Assembly: GCA_036274075.1 (NCBI GenBank)
Contig: DASUGK010000142.1
Span: 1 to 64,000, forward strand
Length of the DNA stretch: 64,000 nt
From: CADEED01 sp036274075
GTDB lineage: Bacteria > Pseudomonadota > Gammaproteobacteria > Steroidobacterales > Steroidobacteraceae
Reading direction: 5' to 3'
Positions 52,468 through 61,200 of this stretch are shown in pieces; position 1 is the first letter of the stretch; every line of letters begins with the position of its first letter. The position numbers and the translations under genes were made by a program. Under the pieces are notes generated by a model. It saw nothing but the letters and a program-made list of their open reading frames with translations, did not search any database and was not told the DNA's origin.

Positions 52468-52902
52468 ATGCACCCCTATCCACATCTCTACAAGGCCTCG
52501 GCCAGTGGCTCGGCCACGGGTTCCGTCGCGGTGAGTTCGTCGGGATTGCCGACGCTGGAATCTGCACCGCCACCGGAATTCGACGGACCCGGCGGCGCCT
52601 GGTCCCCGGAAACCCTGCTGTGTGCGGCAGTCGCGGATTGCTTCATCCTCACCTTTCGCGCCGTCACCCGCGGCGGACGGCTCGAGTGGTCGAAGCTCGA
52701 TTGCCGCGTGGAGGGAACGCTGGATCGCCAGGAAGGCGTTGCGATGTTCAAGCAGTTCCTGACGCGCGCCGAACTCACGGTGCCTGCGGGCACCGACGTC
52801 GCCAAGGCGCGCACATTGCTGGAGAAAGCGGAACACGCCTGCCTCATCGCCAATTCACTACGCGGCGATCGGGCTCTCGAAGTGACGGTGACGGTGGCCT
52901 GA
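52468..52902 (+). CDS. OsmC/Ohr-family peroxide-resistance protein
   Basis: 144 residues. The OsmC signs are GPGGAWSPETLLCAAVADCFILTFRAVTR (catalytic Cys in LLCAAVADC) and the second Cys in LEKAEHACLIANSLRGD. By family it reduces organic hydroperoxides using dithiol donors. Ribosome site AGGAGAG. Tandem 19-bp repeats lie upstream. Convergent with a GST gene after 10 bases. OhrR is not adjacent. Confidence 0.88.
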   Translation: MHPYPHLYKASASGSATGSVAVSSSGLPTLESAPPPEFDGPGGAWSPETLLCAAVADCFILTFRAVTRGGRLEWSKLDCRVEGTLDRQEGVAMFKQFLTRAELTVPAGTDVAKARTLLEKAEHACLIANSLRGDRALEVTVTVA

Positions 52903-52912
52903 AAAGGTTTAC

Positions 52913-53557
<645 letters not shown>

Positions 53558-53623
53558 CTGCTACTCCCAAACGCCGATGCCGAGTGTAGAGTGTCGGCGG
53601 GAAAACCGGGGAGCTCGGGCAAC

Positions 53624-55858
53624 ATGAACAAGAAGATCTTTCGCTTGTCCCTGGCAGCTGTCGCGCTGCAGGCGGGTGCGGCTGCAGCGCAGGAACAACA
53701 GGAACAGGAGGGCCAACTCGAAGAAGTGACCGTCACCGCGGAACGGCGCTTCGAGAACATCCGCAATGTCCCGAGTTCGATCTCGACGTTGAGCCGCGAG
53801 AACCTCGACGTGTTGTCCACCGGCGGCCAGGACGTCCGCCTGCTCGCGGCACGCGTACCCAGCCTGAACGTCGAGTCCTCGTTCGGCCGCGCATTCCCGC
53901 GCTTTTACATCCGCGGCTACGGCAACGGCGACTTCCGCCTGAACGCGTCGCAGCCCGTCTCACTCATCTACGACGAAGTCGTGCAGGAAAACCCCATCCT
54001 CAAGGGCTTTCCCATCTTCGACCTGGACCAGGTCGAAGTCTTCCGCGGACCGCAGGGCACCTTGTTCGGCCGCAACACGCCGGGAGGCGTGGTCAAGTTC
54101 GACTCGGTCAGGCCTTCGTCCGAGTTCGAAGGCTACGTCAACGTGTCCGAAGCGACCTTCAACACCGCCAACCTCGAAGGCGCGGTGAACATGCCCTTCG
54201 GCGATGGCTGGTCAGCCCGCGTCTCGGCCCTCTACCAGCATCGTGACGACTACGTCAGCAATTCTTTGACCAACGAAGGCGACCAGTACGAAGGCTACAA
54301 CGACCGCGCCGCGCGCCTGCAGCTTCGCTACGACGGCGGCGACAAGTTCGACGCCCTGGTCAACCTGCACATGCGCAACCTCGACGGCACCGCGCGGCTG
54401 TTCCGCGCCAACATCATCGAGTCCGGCAGCAACGGCCTGGTCGACGGATTCGACGCCGACACCATTTCCATCGACGGCCAGAACAAGCAGGAACTGGACA
54501 ACCTCGGCGGCAGCGTCCAGTTGCGCTGGAATTTCGGCTCGGTGGCGCTGCACTCGATCACGGGCTACGAATCGCTCGAAGCCTACAGCCGCGGCGACAT
54601 CGACGGCGGCTACGGTTGCGGATTCTGCAACTTGCCGAATGGCCCGGGCTTCGTTCCCTTCCCCAGCGAAACGGCCGACGGCATCCCCACGCTCGACCAG
54701 ATCACCCAGGAATTCCGGCTGGAGTCGCTGTCGCTCGGCAAGCTCAACTGGCAGGCGGGCGTGTACTACTTCGATGAGGACTATGACACCGAGTTCTTCT
54801 CGTATGACAGTCTCGGGGGCGGTGTCCAGAACCAGTACCTGCGCGCGAACCAGACCAACACGGCCTGGGCGTTGTTCGGTTCGATCAACTACGACGTGAC
54901 CGAGGACTTCGAGCTGCGCGCCGGCGTTCGCTACACGAAAGACGAAAAGGATTTCGTCACCGGCGAGCCGGACGGGTTCAACTTCCCCGATCCCTCGTTG
55001 CCAACCACGGCCAGCCTGAGCGACGACAACGTGAGCTGGGACCTGAGCGGAAGCTACTCGATCAGCGATACGGTCAACCTGTACGCACGCGTCGCAACCG
55101 GCTTCCGCGGCGCCAGCGTGCAACCGGCCGGACCCTTCGGCAACCAGTCGGTGGCCGAGCCCGAGACCAACATCTCCTACGAGGCGGGCATCAAGGCGGA
55201 CCTGAACGACCGCACCGCGAGCGTGTATTTCAACGTCTTCTACTACGAAGTGAAGGACCAGCAGCTCACCGCGGTGGGCGGCGCCAGCAACGCCAACCGG
55301 CTGTTGAACGCCGACAAGACCGTGGGCATGGGCGCCGAGCTCGATATCCAGGCCTACTTGACGCCCCAGCTACTGATGACGCTGGGTGCGAGTTACAACG
55401 ACACCGAGATCAAGGACGGCACAATCGGCGTGGGAACCTGCTTTGCCTGCACGGTGACCGACCCGATCGTGGATTTCGATCCCGACCCGACGGTGGATCA
55501 GTTCCTGGCGGTCATCGACGGCAACCCGCTGCCGCAGGCGCCGGAGCTCATCACGAGCTTGACGCTGCGATACGGGATGCCCGTCGGCAGCGGCGAGTTC
55601 TTCGCCTTCACAGACTGGTCCTATCGCAGCAAGGTGAATTTCTTCCTCTACGAATCCACCGAGTTCACGGGCAAGGAACTGCTCGAAGGCGGCATCCGCG
55701 TCGGCTACAACTGGGGCGAAGGCAAGTACGAAGCCGCCCTCTTCGGCCGCAACATCACCGACGAGGAAATCGCCGTCGGCGCCATCGACTTCAACAACCT
55801 GACCGGCTTCCTCAACGAGCCGCAGATCTGGGGCGTCCAGTTCATGGCGAGGTTCTGA
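53624..55858 (+). CDS. TonB-dependent outer-membrane receptor
   Basis: 744 residues from ATG 53624; the long upstream open frame is a shadow of the divergent GST gene. Signal peptide MNKKIFRLSLAAVALQAGAAAAQ, then EQQEQEGQLEEVTVTAERRFENIRNVPSSIS as TonB box and plug. Plug end VFRGPQGTLFGRNTPGGVVKF. The last strand ends NLTGFLNEPQIWGVQFMARF. No operon partner on the plus strand, so substrate cannot be guessed from context. Its 3' end overlaps the converging winged-helix gene by 17 bases. Confidence 0.92.
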   Translation: MNKKIFRLSLAAVALQAGAAAAQEQQEQEGQLEEVTVTAERRFENIRNVPSSISTLSRENLDVLSTGGQDVRLLAARVPSLNVESSFGRAFPRFYIRGYGNGDFRLNASQPVSLIYDEVVQENPILKGFPIFDLDQVEVFRGPQGTLFGRNTPGGVVKFDSVRPSSEFEGYVNVSEATFNTANLEGAVNMPFGDGWSARVSALYQHRDDYVSNSLTNEGDQYEGYNDRAARLQLRYDGGDKFDALVNLHMRNLDGTARLFRANIIESGSNGLVDGFDADTISIDGQNKQELDNLGGSVQLRWNFGSVALHSITGYESLEAYSRGDIDGGYGCGFCNLPNGPGFVPFPSETADGIPTLDQITQEFRLESLSLGKLNWQAGVYYFDEDYDTEFFSYDSLGGGVQNQYLRANQTNTAWALFGSINYDVTEDFELRAGVRYTKDEKDFVTGEPDGFNFPDPSLPTTASLSDDNVSWDLSGSYSISDTVNLYARVATGFRGASVQPAGPFGNQSVAEPETNISYEAGIKADLNDRTASVYFNVFYYEVKDQQLTAVGGASNANRLLNADKTVGMGAELDIQAYLTPQLLMTLGASYNDTEIKDGTIGVGTCFACTVTDPIVDFDPDPTVDQFLAVIDGNPLPQAPELITSLTLRYGMPVGSGEFFAFTDWSYRSKVNFFLYESTEFTGKELLEGGIRVGYNWGEGKYEAALFGRNITDEEIAVGAIDFNNLTGFLNEPQIWGVQFMARF

Positions 55859-56945
55859 GGTCGCCGAGACCGAGGAAGGTTTCGATGCGCGCGAGCTCCG
55901 CATCGAGAGCCCGCCGAAAGGCAGGCTCCTTCGGCGCGCGGCCGCGGGTGAATCCCAGCGACGGCACCAGCCGCCCATTCGCCACCGAAAGGTTGCCCCA
56001 GCCGATGACCTCGTCGCGCCACAACAGCGGCAGCGCGTAGTAGCCGCGTACGCGTTTCGCGGCCGGCGTGTACGCCTCGAAGCGATACGCCCAGTCCCAG
56101 AAGATTTCGAACCGCAGCCGATCCCAAACTACCGGGTCGAAGGGCGCGAACAGCCGCACTTCCTCCGGCACCGCGTAACGCAGCGACCGCGGGTTCTCCC
56201 CGTCCGGCCAATACCACGTGACGCCGTCGACCGTGGCATTCGGCAGCCGCGCCTTGGCGCGCGACAACGTCGCCTTGCGCGCGTCTTGCCAGTGAGGCAC
56301 CGCGAACCTCAGCATCGTGATCAGCCGCGCAAGTGACGTCGCCGGAAGCGGCGCGTACTTGTTGACGACCACGTCCACCAGCCGGTCCATGGTCCCCGCC
56401 ACGTCCGCGGGTGCCTCGTTCAGTTCGCGAGCTGCGTAGAGCCGGATCCCGCGCTCGCGGCGCGCGATGCGCAGCAGTCCGCGATAGTGCATGCCATCGA
56501 GCAGCTGCGTGGTCGCGTTGCTCGATCCGCCGAACCAGTTGGTCACCCTGCCATGCTCGAAATGCGCATTCACCTCGCGCGGGTGGACCACGCCCCTTTC
56601 CCGCACGAAGTCGAGCACCGCGTACGCCTTCTTCCAGCGTGCCTTCGTCCAGCGCCGCAGCGCGATGCGCGGATGCATCAGCGCGTGCAATTCGCGCGGC
56701 AGGAAGCCGTAGTTGACGAAGAAGTCTTCTTCGATCGGGAGCCGAGGGTAACGGCGCTCGAGGTCGCCGGCACGGTAGCCGGCGACGCGATGACGCAGCG
56801 TGAGATCCTGCGCGCAGGCCGGCGCGCGGATCGGGTCGGCCTGCACGAAGCCCAGCCGCGCGATGGCCTTCGGCAGCGTCGTCGGCCTGAACAGCGAGCG
56901 GGCGATCGCGTAGCGGCGCAGGTCGGCGGGAGTCGGCGGCTTCAT
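55842..56945 (-). CDS. Winged-helix protein of the AlkX/YcaQ DNA-glycosylase-like family
   Basis: 367 residues from ATG 56945. Opening ADLRRYAIARSLFRPTTLPKAIARLGFVQADPIRAPACAQDLTLRHRVAGYRAGDLERRYPRLPIEEDFFVNYGFLPRELHALM is the typical start of the HTH_42/YcaQ group. Catalytic-looking Q.D and the later FAPFDPVVWDRLRFEIFWDWAYRFEAYTPAAKRVRGYYALPLLWRDEVIGWGNL are also family patterns. E. coli YcaQ (AlkX) unhooks interstrand DNA cross-links. Tail-to-tail overlap with the receptor gene; shares a promoter region with the sirtuin. Confidence 0.85.
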   Translation of the reverse strand: MKPPTPADLRRYAIARSLFRPTTLPKAIARLGFVQADPIRAPACAQDLTLRHRVAGYRAGDLERRYPRLPIEEDFFVNYGFLPRELHALMHPRIALRRWTKARWKKAYAVLDFVRERGVVHPREVNAHFEHGRVTNWFGGSSNATTQLLDGMHYRGLLRIARRERGIRLYAARELNEAPADVAGTMDRLVDVVVNKYAPLPATSLARLITMLRFAVPHWQDARKATLSRAKARLPNATVDGVTWYWPDGENPRSLRYAVPEEVRLFAPFDPVVWDRLRFEIFWDWAYRFEAYTPAAKRVRGYYALPLLWRDEVIGWGNLSVANGRLVPSLGFTRGRAPKEPAFRRALDAELARIETFLGLGDLRTSP

Positions 56946-56952
56946 GGCTTCG

Positions 56953-56981
56953 GTGACGTTCCAGCGGGAACGTACTATATA
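56953..56981 (+). promoter_or_regulatory. Promoter of the sirtuin gene, probably leaderless
   Basis: GTGACG (56953-56958), a 17-base spacer and TATATA (56976-56981) form a fair -35/-10 pair. Transcription would start near 56988, the A of the sirtuin ATG, giving a leaderless mRNA. The pair sits right beside the start of the divergent AlkX-like gene. Confidence 0.5.
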
Positions 56982-56987
56982 GGCACC

Positions 56988-57788
56988 ATGACCGGCCTCC
57001 GCGAATTCATCGAGCGCCATCCCCGCCTCGCCGTGCTCACCGGCGCCGGCGTGAGCACGAACTCCGGCATCCCCGACTACCGCGACGAGCACGGCAAATG
57101 GAAGCGCGCGCGCCCCGTGGAATTCCGGCCGTTCATGACGCGCGCCGAAGTGCGCCAGCGCTACTGGGCGCGCAGCACCGTGGGCTGGCCCATCGTCGCG
57201 CGAGCGAAGCCGAACGCCACGCACCGCGCGCTCGCGCAGCTCGAGGCCTCGGGAATCGTCCAGCACCTGATCACCCAGAACGTCGACGGCCTGCATTCGG
57301 CCGCCGGCAGCCGCAATGTCATCGACCTGCACGGCCGGCTGGACGCCGTGCGCTGCATGGAGTGCGCCAATGCCCTGTTGCGCGCCGAACTACAGCAACA
57401 GTTGCTGGCCGACAACCCGGCCTGGGCGGACATGCCCGCGCGAGTCGCGCCCGATGGCGACGTGGATATCGAGCGCGACTTCAGCCAGTTCGTGGTGCCC
57501 GGCTGCCCCAGGTGCGGCGGCATCCTCAAGCCCGACGTGGTTTTCTTCGGGGAACACGTACCGCGCGAACGTGTCACAGGCGCATTCGACGCGGTTGTGA
57601 AGGCAGAGGCCCTGCTCGTGGTCGGGTCGTCGCTGATGGTGTATTCCGGATACCGCTTCGCGGAGGCCGCCGCCGCTGCGGGCAAACCCATTGCTGCCGT
57701 CAACCTGGGCCGAACCCGGGCCGATCACCTGTTCACTCTCAAGATCTGCGCGCCGTCCGACGAAATCCTGGCCGCGGTGGGATCTTGA
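56988..57788 (+). CDS. Sir2-type NAD-dependent protein deacylase (class II-like sirtuin)
   Basis: 266 residues from ATG 56988. Motifs: VLTGAGVSTNSGIPDYRD, TQNVDGLHSAAGS, catalytic His in IDLHGRLD, and a zinc site with Cys pairs CMEC and CPRC; VVGSSLMVYSGYRF follows. The class II pattern (SIRT4-like, GAGVSTNSGIPDYRDE) is clear. By family it removes acyl groups from lysines, or ADP-ribosylates, using NAD. No acetyltransferase gene lies nearby. Confidence 0.92.
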   Translation: MTGLREFIERHPRLAVLTGAGVSTNSGIPDYRDEHGKWKRARPVEFRPFMTRAEVRQRYWARSTVGWPIVARAKPNATHRALAQLEASGIVQHLITQNVDGLHSAAGSRNVIDLHGRLDAVRCMECANALLRAELQQQLLADNPAWADMPARVAPDGDVDIERDFSQFVVPGCPRCGGILKPDVVFFGEHVPRERVTGAFDAVVKAEALLVVGSSLMVYSGYRFAEAAAAAGKPIAAVNLGRTRADHLFTLKICAPSDEILAAVGS

Positions 57789-57856
57789 AGAGCCGGGCCC
57801 GAAGCCTTATTTTCCGCCGCCGAGTCCGAATCGAGCGAGATTGCATAGGAGGTCCG

Positions 57857-58072
57857 ATGCACCGGTCTGACCAATTGCAGTTCCAGCGGCTCCCGCCCGA
57901 GGCGCAGCGCGCCGCGCTGTGGCGCCTGGCCTGGAGCGGGCTCGGCCCGGAACAGATCGCGGAACGCACCGGCTTGTCGGCCGAACAAGTCCGGCGCGCG
58001 ATGCACGACGAAGTGGCGCCGGCGAGCCCACCCTGGGCGAGCCGATCGCACTCCATCGCCGCGCACGCCTGA
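57857..58072 (+). CDS. Small 71-residue HTH-like protein
   Basis: ATG 57857 is preceded by a strong AGGAGGTCCG ribosome site, 68 bases after the sirtuin gene. The protein reads LPPEAQRAALWRLAWSGLGPEQIAERTGLSAEQVRRAMHDE in the middle, which fits a helix-turn-helix (LGPEQIAERTGLSAEQVRRAM). An Arg/Ser tail follows. It could be a DNA-binding protein cotranscribed with the sirtuin. No close family is recognised. Confidence 0.6.
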   Translation: MHRSDQLQFQRLPPEAQRAALWRLAWSGLGPEQIAERTGLSAEQVRRAMHDEVAPASPPWASRSHSIAAHA

Positions 58073-58087
58073 ACCGCACCAGGTCAC

Positions 58088-58112
58088 GCCGGCCGGCAGC
58101 ATGCCGGCCGGC
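58088..58112. terminator. Strong stem-loop between convergent genes
   Basis: GCCGGCCGGCA and TGCCGGCCGGC form an 11-bp perfect stem with a 3-base loop in the 46 bases between the small HTH-like gene and the MtrB-type gene. It can serve both directions. No T-run is present. Confidence 0.55.
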
Positions 58113-58118
58113 ATCGGC

Positions 58119-60197
58119 TCAGAATTCGAAGCGACCCGACAACGCGAAAACGTTGACGTCGTAGTCCGGGCCCTGCTGCCCGAAAGCCAGCACGTTGTCG
58201 ATCGTCGTCGGCAAGACATCATCCAGCGCCCAGTCCTCGCTCCGGTAACTCTCGTTCCACCAGGAGAACCGCAACGTGAGATTCTTCCTCGGTGTGTAGT
58301 GGACGTACAGCCGGGCGCTGTTCATGCGCGTGGCCAGGTCGGGAAATCCCTCGACGGCGTTCTTGATCGCCACCTCGCCTGTCGTCCGCGAGTAACTGTA
58401 GTCCACGCCGAGGTCGAACTTCTCGCTCGCCCCGTACTTGAAGCCGGCGCCGATGGAGTCCGTTTCGTCGTGATTGGAGCCGAACCACAGCGGCGTGGGC
58501 GCGAGCAATTCGGCGTTGGCCTGCCGTGATTTGACCAGGTCGTGGCTCACGTAGCAGCTCGCGCTGACCTTCTCCGAGATCGCCCACCCGCAGTCCGCCG
58601 CCGCCGACCAGGAGTTGCCGTCCAGCAAGCCCACGGTCGAACTGAAATAGTCGTCCCAGGTTGCCCTCACATCCAGCCCGACGTTGAATGCCGCGGCGGG
58701 CGTGAGATCGACGCGCAGCTTGGCCTCGTTGCGGTCACGGTCCGCCAGGTTGTACAGGCGCATGAGTGGATTCTGCGCGGGCGTGCCGTCGGGATTCGGT
58801 AGATAGGCCGAGCCAGTGCGCTGCGAATACGTCCACATGAAAGACAGGTTGGCCAGGTCGCCGGCGTCCAGGTTCGCCTTGCCCCAGCAGGCGCCTTCGT
58901 TGGTGCTCTCGACCTCCTGCAAGTCGCGATGGTATTCGTCGTAGTTGCAACCGGCGTGGATCCGGAGGTTGGGCGTCAGCGCCAGCGCGGCGTCGATGCC
59001 CGCCGCGCTGCGTGAAAAGCTGTACGGCAGGTTGACGCGCGGCGCGGCCGGGCCGGAGTCGGTCCTGATCCAGTCGTACACGTCCTGCGGCGTCTGGTTG
59101 TTTCGTTCGTCGTAGGACAGCGAGGCATTGACCCGAAACGTCGGCGCGAGCGCGGTGGAGATTTTCATCTTGCCGCTGAGCGTTTCGACTTTTCCGTCCA
59201 GAGAACCGCGCGGCAAGGGCTGCGTCACCAGGCTGGCGTTGATGGTGTAGGGAAGGAATGCTTCGTCCTGTGTCATCTGCCCGATGGCGACATCGGCCGA
59301 CAACTGCGTGCGCTCGGCGAGCCTGTAACCAGCAGACAGGATGAGCTGGTGGAACTGGTTGTCGGGCGCGAGCGCAATCTGCCCTGCGTCGGCGCCCGCG
59401 TCGAGGGGTATGTAGGGATTCGCCCAGGTGAATGCGTCGTCGTCATTGCGGAAGATCGACCCGTGGTAGGCGATGCGGGCCTGGAGGCGCCCGGCGCTGT
59501 AGGCCGCGGAAGCGTCGAATTGATCGGTCTCGTAGTGCACGGGCATGGGCAATTGCGAGTCGTTGAACATGAACGACCCGCCGATGCCGCGCGTGCCGTC
59601 CTTCTCCTCGTGACGCACGTTGACGGCGAAGGCCCAGTGCGTGACCGGAGTGAACGAACCGCCCAGGTCGAAGATCCGGCGCCCGGTTTCGAGATCCAGC
59701 CGCTGCAGGCTCGCCGTGAGTCCGCTCATGTCGCCGGTGGTTGCGCCGTCGACCCAGGACGCGGGCAGCGTCAGCGAGCTCGAGCCTGCGCCGAGGAATG
59801 GCGACATGGCGGTGCCGCCCAGGTTGTGCTGCAGCTCCTTGTAGCCAAGGTGCAGTTCGTACCGGCCCTGCTTGCCGCCTTCGACGCCGAAGAAACGCGA
59901 ATCGAGTCCCAGGTCGACGGCCGAAAGATCGAGCCATCGGCCATCTTCCTTTCGATAACGCGCCTCCGCGTTCGCAACGGCGTACGCGCCCTGCTCATCG
60001 AGGCCGTTGTATTCGCCGAACTTCGCCGAGTCTTCCGAGACATGGCCCACGCCCAGCTCCGGAGTGAAGCTGGATCCTTCTTCGAACTCGCAGAACTTGC
60101 ACGGCCATTTCGAGGTATCGACTTCGGGCTCCTCGGCTTCGGTACGCATCGCCGGCAGCAGGATCGCGGTGAGCAGGAGTGCAATGTGGCGGTTCAC
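58119..60197 (-). CDS. MtrB/PioB-type outer-membrane porin for electron transfer
   Basis: 692 residues with a signal peptide (ending TEAEE). Near the N terminus stands CKFC, the CXXC pair typical of MtrB, and beta strands alternate to the end VNVFALSGRFEF, finishing in Phe as outer-membrane barrels do. By family it forms the sheath that holds the decahaem MtrA-type cytochrome across the outer membrane. It starts 10 bases after the decahaem gene upstream, so both are on one transcript. This length is normal for MtrB. Confidence 0.9.
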   Translation of the reverse strand: MNRHIALLLTAILLPAMRTEAEEPEVDTSKWPCKFCEFEEGSSFTPELGVGHVSEDSAKFGEYNGLDEQGAYAVANAEARYRKEDGRWLDLSAVDLGLDSRFFGVEGGKQGRYELHLGYKELQHNLGGTAMSPFLGAGSSSLTLPASWVDGATTGDMSGLTASLQRLDLETGRRIFDLGGSFTPVTHWAFAVNVRHEEKDGTRGIGGSFMFNDSQLPMPVHYETDQFDASAAYSAGRLQARIAYHGSIFRNDDDAFTWANPYIPLDAGADAGQIALAPDNQFHQLILSAGYRLAERTQLSADVAIGQMTQDEAFLPYTINASLVTQPLPRGSLDGKVETLSGKMKISTALAPTFRVNASLSYDERNNQTPQDVYDWIRTDSGPAAPRVNLPYSFSRSAAGIDAALALTPNLRIHAGCNYDEYHRDLQEVESTNEGACWGKANLDAGDLANLSFMWTYSQRTGSAYLPNPDGTPAQNPLMRLYNLADRDRNEAKLRVDLTPAAAFNVGLDVRATWDDYFSSTVGLLDGNSWSAAADCGWAISEKVSASCYVSHDLVKSRQANAELLAPTPLWFGSNHDETDSIGAGFKYGASEKFDLGVDYSYSRTTGEVAIKNAVEGFPDLATRMNSARLYVHYTPRKNLTLRFSWWNESYRSEDWALDDVLPTTIDNVLAFGQQGPDYDVNVFALSGRFEF

Positions 60198-60207
60198 CGG
60201 CCTGCCC

Positions 60208-61194
60208 TCATCTCATGAGCTTCACGCCGGAGGGATCGTTCGAGCCGTGAACCTGGGAGTGGCAGTTCATGCATGCGCCATTGAGCAGGAACGCCGAGGG
60301 CGTGCCACCCGGCAGTCCCGCACCCGTGCGCGCCACGCTCGGATGTCCCGACTGCGAATGACACTGCTGGCACAGCAGCGGCGCGCGCTTGACCAGTAAC
60401 GTGGGCTGGACGGAGCCGTGGGGCGTATGGCAGTTGGAACAATTCTCCGCGACCGGCGCGTGTTCCCAGAGGTGTGGCCCGCGCTTTTCGGCGTGGCAGG
60501 AATAACAGGTTTCGTTCAAGGTCGGCTTGTTGAGCAGGTGTTCGGTCATCGAGCCGTGCACCTCGTGGCAGGAGCTGCACTGCATCTGCGCGAAACGCAC
60601 CGGGTGCACGGAAGGCTTCTCGAATTCCGCGCGCTGCACCTTGTGGCACGCGTAGCAGACGTCGGGCTGCGTCGCGACCGTCAGCACCGCGTCGTGCTCG
60701 GCGTGGACCTTGTGGCAGGCCGCGCAGGGCACGTCGTTGCCGGCGTGCGGACTGCCCTTCCAGGCGATTCGCGCCTTGTCCTGGTGGCATCCCAGGCAGA
60801 CCTGGTTCTGCTCATGGGCGGGAATACTCGAACGGGCGCCGAAGGTGCGAATTGGCGCCTGTTTCTCGCCCTCCGGGACTTCCTCGGCGTGGTGCCCGCC
60901 GGGTCCGTGGCAGGTCTCGCACTGCAGTTTGCCGAACGGCGACCGCGGATCGGCGGGCTGCGCGTGTTTGGTCTTGAAAATCGCCAGCACCGGAAATTTC
61001 GAGGATTCGTCGTGGCACCGAAGACAGGTATCCGCGCCTCGCTTCGTGAAGGCGGGCGCCTCGGGTGCCGCCGGCTGCGGCATCTCCGGCGCAGCCTGCT
61101 GGGATGACTCGGGAGTCTGCGCCCAGGCAACCACCATCCCCCCTGCGAACGCCAGCATCGCCAGGAAAATCGTCACCGGTCGGTTCAGTTCCAT
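60208..61194 (-). CDS. MtrA/DmsE-type decahaem c-type cytochrome
   Basis: 328 residues, close to MtrA length. A signal or anchor helix (FLAMLAFAGGMVVAWAQ) is followed by a Pro/Ala linker. Ten CXXCH motifs are present: CLRCH, CETCH, CLGCH, CAACH, CYACH, CSSCH, CYSCH, CSNCH, CQQCH and CMNCH. Distal His residues are spaced between them. By family it is the periplasmic to trans-membrane electron wire inside the MtrB barrel. It starts 6 bases after the OmcA/MtrC-type gene. Confidence 0.95.
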   Translation of the reverse strand: MELNRPVTIFLAMLAFAGGMVVAWAQTPESSQQAAPEMPQPAAPEAPAFTKRGADTCLRCHDESSKFPVLAIFKTKHAQPADPRSPFGKLQCETCHGPGGHHAEEVPEGEKQAPIRTFGARSSIPAHEQNQVCLGCHQDKARIAWKGSPHAGNDVPCAACHKVHAEHDAVLTVATQPDVCYACHKVQRAEFEKPSVHPVRFAQMQCSSCHEVHGSMTEHLLNKPTLNETCYSCHAEKRGPHLWEHAPVAENCSNCHTPHGSVQPTLLVKRAPLLCQQCHSQSGHPSVARTGAGLPGGTPSAFLLNGACMNCHSQVHGSNDPSGVKLMR

Positions 61195-61200
61195 GAAACG

